A DNA stretch of 64,000 nt from Paracoccus salipaludis (lineage in GTDB: Bacteria; Pseudomonadota; Alphaproteobacteria; Rhodobacterales; Rhodobacteraceae), in the NCBI RefSeq assembly GCF_002287065.1, contig NZ_NSJZ01000002.1, positions 124,001-188,000 on the forward strand. Direction: 5' to 3'. The translations under genes and the position numbers were made by a program. The notes beneath the pieces are model-generated. The model was not told the DNA's origin. It searched no databases and was given only the letters and a program-made list of their open reading frames with translations. Numbering within the stretch: the first letter of the stretch is position 1; each line of letters opens with the position of its first letter. Positions 56,030 through 64,000 of this stretch are shown one piece after another.

Positions 56030-57117
56030 GCCCCCGCCTCCTCAGGCTGCCGGGCGTGCGCCTTGAACAGCGCATCCACCTGCGCGCCGCGCAGGGCATA
56101 GGTGTGCTCGGCCCTGATCCGCGCCAGCGCGGCCTGCCCGATCTCGCGCGCGCGTTCCGGGGTCAGCGAGGCCAGGTGATCCGCCACGTCCTGCCCGTCG
56201 CGGGCGACCAGCACCTCCGAGTTCGGGGTCAGGAACAGCTCGATCCCTTCCCAGGCGTCGGTGATGAGGCAGGCGGCCGCGCCCGCCGCCTCGAAGACGC
56301 GGGTGGCGGGGGAAAAGCCCACGTGCGCCATGCTGTCGCGGGCGACGTTCAGGACCGCCAGCGGCGTGCAGTTGAAGGCGTTGTGTTCATGCGTGTAGAC
56401 ATGGCCGAGGTGGCGGACGTTGCCCGGCATCTGCTTGGTTTCCCAGCCGTTTCCGCCGATCAGGAAGCTGCGGTCCTTGAGCATCGCGGCGGGACGCAGG
56501 AAGAACTCCTCGACCCGCGCCTCGCGGTCGGGCAGGCGGTTGCCGAGGAAGGCGAGGTCCGAGGCGAAGCGCGGGTCCGCCGGCGCGGGATGGTGCGTCG
56601 CGGGGTCCAGCGCGTTGTAGACCGGCTCGCACAGCTTCGCGCCGAAGCCGCGGTAGGCGTCCACCACCGGCGGGCCGCCGCCATAGGTCAGCACCATGTC
56701 CAGACCGGGCAGCGCCCGGCGCACGGGGTGGCTGTCGTCGGCGCGCATCTCGTCCAGCGTGGCCGCGGCGTCCACGTCCCAGAAGATCTTCAGCGCGCCG
56801 GGCCGGGCTTGGGCGATGGCCCCTTCCAGCAGCTCGCGGTCGAAGACGCCGACGCCGTTGGCCTTGACCACGATGTCGGCATCCGCCGCCTCGGCCAGCA
56901 CGCCGCGCATGGCGTCCTCGGTCGCGGGATAGACGACGGACCGGCACCAGTCCGGCGGGTCGATGTCGCGGTGCTTCTGCCGGTCGAAGGCGTCGGGCTC
57001 GTAGAAGGTGATCTGGTAGCCGCGCTTGGCCAGTTCGCCCAAGATGCCGCGGTAATAGGTGGCCGCGCCGTTCCAGTAGGACGACAGAAGGCTGGATCCG
57101 TAGAAGGCGATCTTCAT
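56026..57117 (-). CDS. CgeB-type glycosyltransferase 2
   Basis: 363 residues, middle of the three paralogues. The N-terminus IAFYGSSLLSSYWNGAATYY is like that of its neighbours. FWDVDAAATLDEM and LTYGGGPPVVDAYRGFGA correspond to the central block, and SPATRVFEAAGAAACLITDA is the donor-site region. The ATG at 57117 overlaps the previous stop. A role in building a short surface oligosaccharide is inferred from the context. Confidence 0.8.
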   Translation of the reverse strand: MKIAFYGSSLLSSYWNGAATYYRGILGELAKRGYQITFYEPDAFDRQKHRDIDPPDWCRSVVYPATEDAMRGVLAEAADADIVVKANGVGVFDRELLEGAIAQARPGALKIFWDVDAAATLDEMRADDSHPVRRALPGLDMVLTYGGGPPVVDAYRGFGAKLCEPVYNALDPATHHPAPADPRFASDLAFLGNRLPDREARVEEFFLRPAAMLKDRSFLIGGNGWETKQMPGNVRHLGHVYTHEHNAFNCTPLAVLNVARDSMAHVGFSPATRVFEAAGAAACLITDAWEGIELFLTPNSEVLVARDGQDVADHLASLTPERAREIGQAALARIRAEHTYALRGAQVDALFKAHARQPEEAGA

Positions 57118-58223
57118 GCCGCAGAGGCTCCGAGGTTGAGGCCGAGCGTTGCGGCGATGGACAGAAGTTCCTGCGCGCGATGGGCGCAGGTGTGGCGGGT
57201 GCGGATGGTTTCCAGTCCGCTGGCGACCAGCGAGGCGCGCAGGGCCGGGTCGTTCGACAGGTCGCGCAGGTGGGCGGTCATTTCCGCGCCGTCCCGGGCA
57301 AAGAGGAAGTCCAAGCCGGGGCGGAACAGGTTCTCGCTGTCGGCCCACGGGGCCGAGACAAGGGGGATGCCGCAGGCCAGCGCCTCGAAGACGCGGATGG
57401 TGGGGATGCCGGGCAGCACCGTCGTGTAGAAGCGGCGCGGGACGTGGACGGTCGCCATGTGGCGCGCGAAGATCCCCGGTGCTGCGGCGTTGGGCGCCCA
57501 GCCGTGATAGCGCACGCCGTAGCGGTCCAGCGTCGCCAGCGCCTCGGCCGGATAGCGGACGCCGTAGATGTCCAGCGGCAGTCCGGCATCCCGGGCGGGG
57601 CGGAAGAGGAAGCTTTCCAGTTCCTCGGTCCGCTCGCCGTCGCCCCAGTTGCCGATCCAGACGAGGCCCTCGCGCGCGGTTTCCTGCGCGGGCGGATGGA
57701 ACAGGCGGGTGTCGGCGGCCTCGTGCCAGGTCCAGACGCGGTCGCCCCAGCCCCAGCGGCGGTAAACCTCGGAAAGCGTCTCGCCAAAGGCCAGCACGCC
57801 GTCGAAGCCCGACAGGTCGAAGGCGCGGATCGCGTCCGGCTCGCTGACGGCGCGGTGGTGGGTGTCGTGGAACAGCAGCGTGAAGCGCGCGCCGGACTTG
57901 CGGGCCTTGCCCAGCGTGGCGGCCAGCGCGGGGTCGTTCCATTCATGGACGATCACCAGGTCGGCGTTGCCCGTCAGGTCCACCGGGTCGGCGGCAGGGT
58001 CGTAGGTTTCGACCGTCAGCTCGGGATAGTTCCGGCGGAAGGGCTCCAGCCCCGCCGCGCCGTGGTCGCGCAGCAGGTTGTCAAGGCTCCATGCGCCCTG
58101 CGGTTCCAGCGCGCGGACGTGGTGGCCAAGCGCCACCAGTTCCCGCAGCACGCCGCGCAGGAAATGGGCGTTGCCGTGGTTCCAGCAGCTTTGCAGCGAA
58201 TGGGTGAAATAGACGATCTTCAT
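57114..58223 (-). CDS. CgeB-type glycosyltransferase 1
   Basis: 369 residues. The start IVYFTHSLQSCWNHGNAHFL parallels the other two. LLFHDTHHRAVSEPDAI replaces the Asp-containing central block, and IPTIRVFEALACGIPLVSAP is the donor-site element. More diverged in the middle than paralogues 2 and 3, so probably a different acceptor or donor. Overlaps the GT4 gene upstream by 4 bases. Confidence 0.8.
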   Translation of the reverse strand: MKIVYFTHSLQSCWNHGNAHFLRGVLRELVALGHHVRALEPQGAWSLDNLLRDHGAAGLEPFRRNYPELTVETYDPAADPVDLTGNADLVIVHEWNDPALAATLGKARKSGARFTLLFHDTHHRAVSEPDAIRAFDLSGFDGVLAFGETLSEVYRRWGWGDRVWTWHEAADTRLFHPPAQETAREGLVWIGNWGDGERTEELESFLFRPARDAGLPLDIYGVRYPAEALATLDRYGVRYHGWAPNAAAPGIFARHMATVHVPRRFYTTVLPGIPTIRVFEALACGIPLVSAPWADSENLFRPGLDFLFARDGAEMTAHLRDLSNDPALRASLVASGLETIRTRHTCAHRAQELLSIAATLGLNLGASAA

Positions 58224-59293
58224 GCGGCTTTGTCCTTGGCCGAAACGAGGTCGCGGTAGATGCCGGACATCTGCGCGGCCATTGCGGCGGGGGTATGGCG
58301 GGCGGCGCGGCTGCGGGCGGCGTCCCCTTGGGCGGCATGGCGCGCGGGGTCGGCCAGCAGGGCGGCGATGGCCCCGGCGAAGCCCGGCGCGTCGCCGGGG
58401 GTGACGAAGGTGGCCGCGCCGTCCCAGAGTTCGCGGAAGGTGGGGATGTCCGACAGCACCAGCGGGCAGCCCGCCTGCGCGGCTTCCAGCACGGCCAGGC
58501 CGAAGGGCTCGAACCGGGCGGCGCTGACGAAGACCGGGCGGCGGGACAGCCAACGGGCGATCCCGTCGGCGGGCAGGGGGCCCGTGGCCTGCAGATGCGC
58601 GGGCGTCACCGTCGCGCCATGGGGCGCACGGGTCGCGCCGATGGCGACGAGGGGGGCGTCCAGCAGGGCAGCCGTGGCGTCAAGGGTGGCGGTGTCCTTC
58701 ACCTCGTCCCACAGCCGCCCGACCGTCAGCGCGCCGTGGAAGGGCTGCGCCTCGGACAGGGGCAGGGGCGAGCGGCCGTTGTGGACCGCCGTGGGCGTCA
58801 CGGGCAGGCCGTAGCGCCGCGCGGTCGCCTCGGCATAGGCGCGGGTCGGGGCGACGACGCGATCCGCCGCGCGAAGGCCCCGGCCCACCAGTTCCGGCAG
58901 CCAGGCAAGCGCAGGGTCCACCGGACCGCCGCGCGCCGCGTCCCACCAGGTGCCGAGGCAGCCGTGGTTCACCGCCACGACCGGCCGGTCGAAGCGCGCC
59001 GCCGCCAGCGCGGGGGCGTTCAGATGCACCACGTCGGCGCCCGTTTCGCGCGCCAGCCGCGCCACCGCTTCGCCCGCCGCCAGCACCGGGGCGGGGCCGT
59101 CGCTCAGCCAGTCCAGCGGCAGGCCGGTCTCGACCAGCCGCAGGCCCGCCGCAGCGGCTGCCGCGCGCTGCCCGGCATCGGGCGCGGGGCCCAGCACCGC
59201 CAGCGTGACCTCGGCCTGCAAGGCGGCGGCGAGTTCCAGCGAATACTGCCAGACCCCGCCGACCGCGTCGGTGGTCATCAGCAGCCGCATCAT
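58220..59293 (-). CDS. Glycosyltransferase family 4
   Basis: 357 residues, GT-B fold. N-terminal acceptor half starts LLMTTDAVGGVWQYSLELA. The C-terminal donor half contains the E-x7-E element (VSAARFEPFGLAVLEAAQAG followed by CPLVLSD) characteristic of retaining GT4 enzymes. The ATG at 59293 overlaps the upstream epimerase stop. Likely an early transferase of the glycan. Confidence 0.85.
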   Translation of the reverse strand: MMRLLMTTDAVGGVWQYSLELAAALQAEVTLAVLGPAPDAGQRAAAAAAGLRLVETGLPLDWLSDGPAPVLAAGEAVARLARETGADVVHLNAPALAAARFDRPVVAVNHGCLGTWWDAARGGPVDPALAWLPELVGRGLRAADRVVAPTRAYAEATARRYGLPVTPTAVHNGRSPLPLSEAQPFHGALTVGRLWDEVKDTATLDATAALLDAPLVAIGATRAPHGATVTPAHLQATGPLPADGIARWLSRRPVFVSAARFEPFGLAVLEAAQAGCPLVLSDIPTFRELWDGAATFVTPGDAPGFAGAIAALLADPARHAAQGDAARSRAARHTPAAMAAQMSGIYRDLVSAKDKAA

Positions 59294-60378
59294 GCCGACT
59301 GCTTCAGGGGCGGCTGCCCCACGGGAAGGTTCACGCCGTTTTCCGCAGCGAGCCACTGGGCCAGCCGCGTCACCCCCTCCTGCCAGTTCACCTTGGGCGA
59401 CAGCCCCAGCGCCTTTTCCGCGGCGCGGGTGTCGGCCACGAAGTAGCGCTGGTCGCCCGCCCGCCAGTCCGAGAACTGGATGTCCACGGGCCGGTCGAGG
59501 ATCCGGCCCACGAAGTCCAGCAGCTGCCGCAGGCTGATCGCGTTCTGCGGCCCGCCGCCGAGGTTGAACACCCGGCCCTGCACCTCCTCGATCCGCTGCC
59601 ACGCGGCAAGATAGGCTTCCACGGCGTTCGACACGTCGAGGATGTCGCGGACCTGGCAGCCGTCCCCGAACAGCGTGATCTGCTGGCCCTTGAGCGCGCG
59701 GATCAGGAAATGGGCGACCCAGCCCTGGTCCTCGGTCCCCATCTGGCGCTGGCCGTAGATGCAGGACATCCGCAGCACGCAGGTGGGCACCCCGTAGCTG
59801 CGGGCATAGTCCAGCACATACTGGTCCGCCGCGCCCTTGGAACAGCCGTAGGGCGTGTGGAAGTCCAGCGGGCGGGCCTCGCCGATGCCATGGGCGCGCA
59901 CGTCGCTGTCGGTGGGCTTGTAGGCCTCGCCTTCCAGCGCGAAGTCGAGGTCGGCCAGATCGCCGTAAACCTTGTTGGTGGAGGCGAAGATCAGCGGCGT
60001 GCCGTCACCCTTGGCGCGCAGGGCCTCCAGCAGGTTCACGGTGCCGATCAGGTTGATCGTCATGTCCTCGACGGGTTCCACCATGCTGGTGGTCACCGCG
60101 ACCTGCGCTGCGAGGTGGAAGACCGCCTTCGCCTGTTGCGCCGCCGCCGCCATGCGGGCGCCGTCGCGGATGTCGGCGGGGATGTGCTCGATCCGGTCGC
60201 CGTGACGGGATTGCAGCCAGGCGAGGTTGCGTTCCACGCCGGGGCGGCTCATCGCGTCATAGACGATGACCCGGTGGCCTTCGGACGCCAGCCGGTCGGC
60301 GAGGTTCGAGCCGATGAAGCCCGCGCCCCCCGTGACCAGCACGGGCCGCGTATCGGCGGATGCGTCGGTCCGCCCCAT
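59290..60378 (-). CDS. NAD-dependent epimerase (CDP-paratose 2-epimerase-like)
   Basis: 362 residues, extended SDR. NAD motif GGAGFIGSNLAD, active-site FASTNKVYGDL, and catalytic Tyr-x3-Lys in TPYGCSKGAAD. The pattern NKVYGD with CIYGQRQMGTEDQGW resembles CDP-paratose/tyvelose epimerases. A nucleotide-sugar substrate is secure; the exact sugar is not. Shares one base with the next upstream gene (its start at 60378 is that gene's last base). Confidence 0.82.
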   Translation of the reverse strand: MGRTDASADTRPVLVTGGAGFIGSNLADRLASEGHRVIVYDAMSRPGVERNLAWLQSRHGDRIEHIPADIRDGARMAAAAQQAKAVFHLAAQVAVTTSMVEPVEDMTINLIGTVNLLEALRAKGDGTPLIFASTNKVYGDLADLDFALEGEAYKPTDSDVRAHGIGEARPLDFHTPYGCSKGAADQYVLDYARSYGVPTCVLRMSCIYGQRQMGTEDQGWVAHFLIRALKGQQITLFGDGCQVRDILDVSNAVEAYLAAWQRIEEVQGRVFNLGGGPQNAISLRQLLDFVGRILDRPVDIQFSDWRAGDQRYFVADTRAAEKALGLSPKVNWQEGVTRLAQWLAAENGVNLPVGQPPLKQSA

Positions 60379-61493
60379 CACGCCACCAGCCCGCGCTTGT
60401 CGAGTTCCGCGCGCATCTTCTCGACATTGTCCACGGCGGTCTGGCTGGCGACCCATTCGGCCAGTTCCGCCAGTCCCGCGCGGAAGTCGGTGTCGGCGCG
60501 GAAGCCCAGCTTCTCGGCCGCCAGCGTGGTGTCGCAGAAGCAGTGGCGGATGTCGCCGATGCGGGCCTTGCCGACGATCAGCGGCTCAAGGTCGTTGCGG
60601 CCCATGGCGCGCCCCAGTTCCTGCGCGACCTCGGTCACGGACCGGTCGTTGCCGGACCCGATGTTGAAGGTGCCGCCCGCCGCCTGCGGCAGGCTCAGCG
60701 CCTCGGCGAAGGCGCGGGCCACGTCGGACACGTGGACGAAGTCGCGGCGCTGCTCGCCATCCTCGAAGATCATCGGCGCCTGGCCGTTCAGATAGCGCGA
60801 GGCGAAGATCGCCAGCACCCCGGTATAGGGGTTCGACAGCGCCTGTCCGGGGCCGAAGACGTTGAACAGCCGCAGGCACACGCCCTCGATCCCGTAGGGG
60901 GCGGACATGATGTGGGTGGTGCGTTCCTGCACGAACTTGTTGAGCGCATAGATGGACGCGAGGTTCGGGCGCTTCCATTCGGGCGTGGCGACCGGCACCA
61001 GCGGGCGGCCCTGCGCATCGGTCGGGTCCCACTGCTTCAGCCCGTCGCGGATGCCCACGCGCTCGGCGTCCTCGACCAGCGTGCCGTCGGCGTCGCGGTA
61101 AAGCCCCTCACCATAGATCGACATGGAGGAGGCGGTGACGACACGGCGCACGGGGTTGTCGATCAGCTTCTCGAACAGGACGGCGGTGCCCACGTCGTTC
61201 GTCGAGGTGTAGCGTTCTACCTCGTACATGGACTGGCCCACGCCGACCTCGGCGGCCAGGTGGATCACGCTGTCCACGCCCTTCAGCGCGCGGGTCACGG
61301 CCTCGGCGTCGCGGACGTCGCCGTGGATGAACTCGGCCTCGCTGTTCAGTGCCTCGGGGCGGCCCGCGCCCTCGCCGTGGACCTGCGGGATCAGCGCGTC
61401 CAGCACGCGGACCTGGTGGCCGCGCCGCAGCAGCTCGTCCGCGACGAAGCGGCCGATGAACCCTGCACCCCCGGTGATCAGAACCTTTTCCAA
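60378..61493 (-). CDS. NAD-dependent epimerase/dehydratase (dTDP-rhamnose 4-epimerase-like)
   Basis: 371 residues from a TTG at 61493, preceded by GAGGGG; the protein then begins directly with the NAD motif (KVLITGGAGFIGRFVAD). Active-site TASSMSIYGEG and Tyr-x3-Lys in YALNKFVQE, followed by RLFNVFGPGQALSNPYTG. A longer frame upstream carries no domain. First gene of the nine-gene glycan operon; its promoter must lie in the 140-base divergent gap. Confidence 0.8.
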   Translation of the reverse strand: MEKVLITGGAGFIGRFVADELLRRGHQVRVLDALIPQVHGEGAGRPEALNSEAEFIHGDVRDAEAVTRALKGVDSVIHLAAEVGVGQSMYEVERYTSTNDVGTAVLFEKLIDNPVRRVVTASSMSIYGEGLYRDADGTLVEDAERVGIRDGLKQWDPTDAQGRPLVPVATPEWKRPNLASIYALNKFVQERTTHIMSAPYGIEGVCLRLFNVFGPGQALSNPYTGVLAIFASRYLNGQAPMIFEDGEQRRDFVHVSDVARAFAEALSLPQAAGGTFNIGSGNDRSVTEVAQELGRAMGRNDLEPLIVGKARIGDIRHCFCDTTLAAEKLGFRADTDFRAGLAELAEWVASQTAVDNVEKMRAELDKRGLVA

Positions 61494-61633
61494 CTTGTCC
61501 CCTCGTCGTCCGTTTCTTGGAAATTGAAGCAGTCTCAATGTCGTGATGTAAAAGCCTTCATGCGACATGGGTTCCATCTTCTTCTTCATCTTTGTTGCTT
61601 GACATGGTTTTTCAGGCACAGCGGGGGTTTGGC

Positions 61634-62227
61634 ATGGGCATTCTGATCGGGCTGGTCCGCCACGGGTCGCATGACGACCTGGGCACATGGCTGAGCGGAC
61701 GGACCCGCGACGTGGCCCTGAACGCGGCAGGGCGAGAGGAAACGGCGGCCCTTGCGCGGCGGCTCGCGGGGCGGGGCGTGGTCGGGATCACCGCCAGCCC
61801 GCGGCGGCGGACGGTGGAAACGGCGGACATCCTCGGCGCGGGGCTGAACCTCACGCCCGTCCTTGCGCCCGACCTCGACGAGATCGACTTCGGCCGCTGG
61901 TCGGGTCGGCGCTTTGCCGCCCTGGACGGCGACCCGGACTGGGAGTGCTGGAACACCGCCCGCGGAACGGCGCCCACGCCGGGTGGCGAGACGATGGCGG
62001 CGGCGGTCGCCCGCGCCATGCGCCACATCGACCATCTGGCGGGTCAGGGCGGCGGGCCGGTCCTGTGCGTCAGCCATTGCGACGTGATCCGGGGGGTGGT
62101 CGCGCAGGTGCTGGGGCTGCCGCTCGACAACCTGCTGCGGTTCGAGATCGCCCCCGCCTCGGTCAGCTGGCTGATGGCGCATGGACAAGGGGCGGGGCAT
62201 GTCATAGCCGTTAACGGTACTGCCTGA
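61634..62227 (+). CDS. Histidine phosphatase family protein
   Basis: 197 residues, phosphoglycerate-mutase-like fold. The phosphohistidine motif RHG is near the N-terminus (LIGLVRHGSHDD), the second catalytic His is in CVSHCDVIRG, and the Glu is in DLDEIDFGRWSG. Likely a small-molecule phosphatase such as a sugar-phosphate or CobC-like enzyme. The ATG at 61634 places RHG at the usual distance from the start. Divergent from the glycan operon. Confidence 0.85.
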   Translation: MGILIGLVRHGSHDDLGTWLSGRTRDVALNAAGREETAALARRLAGRGVVGITASPRRRTVETADILGAGLNLTPVLAPDLDEIDFGRWSGRRFAALDGDPDWECWNTARGTAPTPGGETMAAAVARAMRHIDHLAGQGGGPVLCVSHCDVIRGVVAQVLGLPLDNLLRFEIAPASVSWLMAHGQGAGHVIAVNGTA

Positions 62228-62238
62228 CGGAACGGTTG

Positions 62239-63009
62239 ATGAACGCAACGCAGATCGCAGAAAGAATCGAGGCGCTTGGCCCCTGGTTCCAGAACCTCGA
62301 CCTCAACGGTGTCCGCACCGCGCCCGGGCATTTCCTGGGCGACTACCCGGCCGACAAGTTCGCCCGCTTCGCCCATCTCGTCCCCCGCGACCTGACGGGC
62401 AAGACCGTGCTCGACATCGGCTGCAACGCGGGCTTCTACAGCTTCGAGATGCGCCGCCGGGGCGCCTCGCGCGTTCTCGGGATCGACAGCGACGCCCGCT
62501 ATCTGGCGCAGGCGCGGCTGGCGGCCGAGGTGCTGGACATGGACGGGGTCGAGTTCCGCCAGATGGGCGTCTATGACGTGGCCGCGCTGGGCGAACGCTT
62601 CGACCTCGTGATCTTCATGGGGGTGCTGTATCACCTGCGCCACCCGCTGCTGGCGCTGGACCTGATCCGCGCGCATGTCGCGGGCGACACCATGCTGTTC
62701 CAGACGCTGACGCGCGGTCCCGGCACGGTGGCCGAGCCCGCCGAGGACTACGATTTCTCGGAAGACGCCCATTTCCAGCAGCCCGACTGGCCCCGCATGG
62801 CCTTCATCGAGCACAAGTGGGCCCATGACTGGACCAACTGGTGGGTGCCGAACCGTGCGGGCGTCGAGGCGATGCTGCGCGCCTCGGGCTTTGCCGTGGA
62901 AGCCGGGCCCGCCGACGAGGTCTATCTTTGCCGCACCGCTCCGGTGCCCTTCGCCAATTACGGACCCCACGCGGTCTATCCTGCCCGACCCGAGGAGCCT
63001 GCCCGATGA
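62239..63009 (+). CDS. Class I SAM-dependent methyltransferase (TIGR04290 type)
   Basis: 256 residues. SAM motif I VLDIGCNAGFYSFEM, motif post-I LGIDSD, and a FMGVLYHLRHPLLALD block like those in methyltransferases acting on sugars or tRNA-cmo5U. The N-terminal PWFQNLDLNG and C-terminal KWAHDWTNWWVPNRAGVEAM match a small conserved family (TIGR04290) associated with sugar-metabolism loci. The stop overlaps the following hydrolase start by 4 bases (ATGA). Confidence 0.82.
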   Translation: MNATQIAERIEALGPWFQNLDLNGVRTAPGHFLGDYPADKFARFAHLVPRDLTGKTVLDIGCNAGFYSFEMRRRGASRVLGIDSDARYLAQARLAAEVLDMDGVEFRQMGVYDVAALGERFDLVIFMGVLYHLRHPLLALDLIRAHVAGDTMLFQTLTRGPGTVAEPAEDYDFSEDAHFQQPDWPRMAFIEHKWAHDWTNWWVPNRAGVEAMLRASGFAVEAGPADEVYLCRTAPVPFANYGPHAVYPARPEEPAR

Positions 63010-63938
63010 TCGAAGCCGCGATGATCTGGAACGAGCCGAACAACAAGTCCCACTGGGACCCCGAACTCGACCCGGACTGGTCGCGCTTCGGCCAGTGCGT
63101 GACGCTGGCGGGGCAGGCGATCAAGCAGGCCAACCCGGCGATCACCCGCGTCCTGGGCGGCATGTCCCCGATCGACCCGCTGTGGGTGCGGCGGATGGAA
63201 GGGCACGGCGCGCTCGACCACGTGGACGTGGTCGCGGTCCACGGCTTTCCGCTGGACTGGAACCTGTGGCAGATCCAGGAATGGCCCGCCAAGGTGGCCG
63301 AGATCGAGGCCGTGACGGACAAGCCCGTCTGGGTGACCGAGGTCGGCGTCGGATCGTTCGGCGCGGAAGAGGTGCAGGTCTTCGGCGTGCAGAAGACGGC
63401 CGAGCTGCTGGTCGGCCGCGTGCCGCGCATCTTCTGGTATTCGCTCTTCGACCTGCCGCAGGAATGGGGCGCCACGACCCGCCACCGCGAGGCCGAGGGC
63501 TCGTCCTATTACCGCCATTTCTACATGGGCCTGATCCGCGCCGACGGCACGCCCAAGCCGGGGCTGGACGCCTATGCGCCCCACGCCGCCGACATGGGGC
63601 TGATGCAGTGGTTCCACTACCAGGACCCGCGCCTGGACGATGCGGTGGCCTGGATGAAGCGGCTGGGCGTGCGGCACCTGCGCACGGGCCTCAGCTGGGC
63701 GGACAGCTTCCGCCCCGACGCGCTAGGCTGGTTCGACCGGCAGATGGAGGCGCTGGCCGATTTCGACACAACCGTCACCTTCTGCTTCACGCCCGAGCAT
63801 CTCGGCCCGGGCGCGCATCACACCAGCCCGCCGCACGACCCGCAGCAGTTCGCGGATTTCTGCGCCGCGATGATCGAACGATATGCGCCTGCCCGTGTTG
63901 AGGCGACGCCGGCCGCGCTTCAGCCGGCCCTGACCTGA
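63006..63938 (+). CDS. Clan GH-A glycoside hydrolase homologue, apparently circularly permuted
   Basis: 310 residues, related to beta-xylosidase-like TIM barrels. It begins directly with the acid/base strand (AMIWNEPNN, Glu10), continues through VVAVHGF and the nucleophile strand PVWVTEVGVGS (Glu112), then IFWYSLFDLPQEWG and DGTPKPGLDAY, the normal barrel end. After that, residues about 195-295 read like the first three strands of a GH-A barrel (MKRLGVRHLRTGLSW, TVTFCFTPEHLG, FADFCAAMIERYAP). The order is therefore strands 4-8 then 1-3. No signal peptide, so cytoplasmic. Confidence 0.75.
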   Translation: MIEAAMIWNEPNNKSHWDPELDPDWSRFGQCVTLAGQAIKQANPAITRVLGGMSPIDPLWVRRMEGHGALDHVDVVAVHGFPLDWNLWQIQEWPAKVAEIEAVTDKPVWVTEVGVGSFGAEEVQVFGVQKTAELLVGRVPRIFWYSLFDLPQEWGATTRHREAEGSSYYRHFYMGLIRADGTPKPGLDAYAPHAADMGLMQWFHYQDPRLDDAVAWMKRLGVRHLRTGLSWADSFRPDALGWFDRQMEALADFDTTVTFCFTPEHLGPGAHHTSPPHDPQQFADFCAAMIERYAPARVEATPAALQPALT

Positions 63939-63949
63939 AGGCCCTCCGC

Positions 63950-64000
63950 ATGAAAGACGCCCACATGCCGATCAACATCGCCATCGTCGGGGTCGGCAAC
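63950..64000 (+). CDS. Start of a Rossmann-fold oxidoreductase, probably Gfo/Idh/MocA (cut by window end)
   Basis: Only 17 codons are visible from the ATG at 63950 (an in-frame ATG lies at 63965). INIAIVGVGN is a classic NAD(P)-binding beta-alpha turn of Gfo/Idh/MocA sugar oxidoreductases. It lies 11 bases after the hydrolase stop, so it belongs to the same transcript. Family assignment is based on ten residues and on context. Confidence 0.5.
   Translation, partial: MKDAHMPINIAIVGVGN

Noticed and set aside
61494..61688. Longer N-terminus for the first epimerase of the glycan operon
   Set aside because: The extra residues carry no domain, run into the divergent promoter region, and the TTG at 61493 has a ribosome site and begins the NAD-binding strand.

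Overview
The window is a GC-rich (roughly two-thirds G+C), gene-dense chromosomal segment. Gene content and order point to the alphaproteobacterial family Rhodobacteraceae, most likely a Paracoccus-like organism: an nrdR-ribD pair, ribE-ribBA-ribH-nusB, dnaG next to rpoD, a DUF6324 protein, an MmcB-type DNA repair protein, a tRNA-His lacking the usual G-1, and clustered GANTC (CcrM-type) sites. I saw no insertion sequence, phage, integrase or CRISPR array. All calls come from reading the sequence; no database search was run.

Layout. 1-10.6 kb: clpS, an RsmC-like methyltransferase, heme genes (hemF, hemE and hemC, the last two divergent), an Fe-S scaffold homologue, hisI, gluQ/trmFO, ribosomal protein L25 and a PagL-like outer-membrane protein. 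10.6-21.5 kb: an FMN-dependent L-lactate dehydrogenase, lipoproteins, nrdR-ribD, rmuC, a flavin reductase, a BLUF photoreceptor, rpoD, dnaG and a TetR regulator. 21.5-26.1 kb: a group 2 capsule set (KpsC, Wza/KpsD-like OPX, KpsS). 26.3-31.8 kb: riboflavin genes with nusB, a DUF481 outer-membrane protein, a probable 6S RNA and mmcB. 32.2 kb: tRNA-His.

32.4-47.5 kb is a hydroxyproline/proline catabolic island: a GntR regulator, a DHDPS-family deaminase, a four-gene amino-acid ABC transporter, a D-amino-acid (D-hydroxyproline) oxidase, 4-hydroxyproline epimerase, an aconitase-X dehydratase, a second proline-racemase-fold protein with altered catalytic residues, an Ldh2-type imine reductase, and divergent putA/putR. 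I infer that it imports hydroxyprolines, sends trans-4-hydroxyproline towards 2-oxoglutarate semialdehyde, and sends cis-3-hydroxyproline through pyrroline-2-carboxylate to proline, which PutA oxidises. The semialdehyde dehydrogenase is not in the window.

47.5-52.6 kb holds a DNA repair pair (radical SAM protein plus a DUF4130-UdgX fusion), an AI-2E family transporter, a DUF2243 membrane protein and a GNAT acetyltransferase. 52.6-61.5 kb is a tightly overlapping minus-strand surface-glycan operon: three nucleotide-sugar epimerases, a GT4, three consecutive CgeB-type glycosyltransferases, a GT9-like protein and DUF6165. From 61.6 kb a plus-strand set begins (phosphatase, methyltransferase, glycoside hydrolase, start of a Gfo/Idh-like oxidoreductase). 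The hydrolase reads as a circularly permuted TIM barrel and is the most unusual single protein here.
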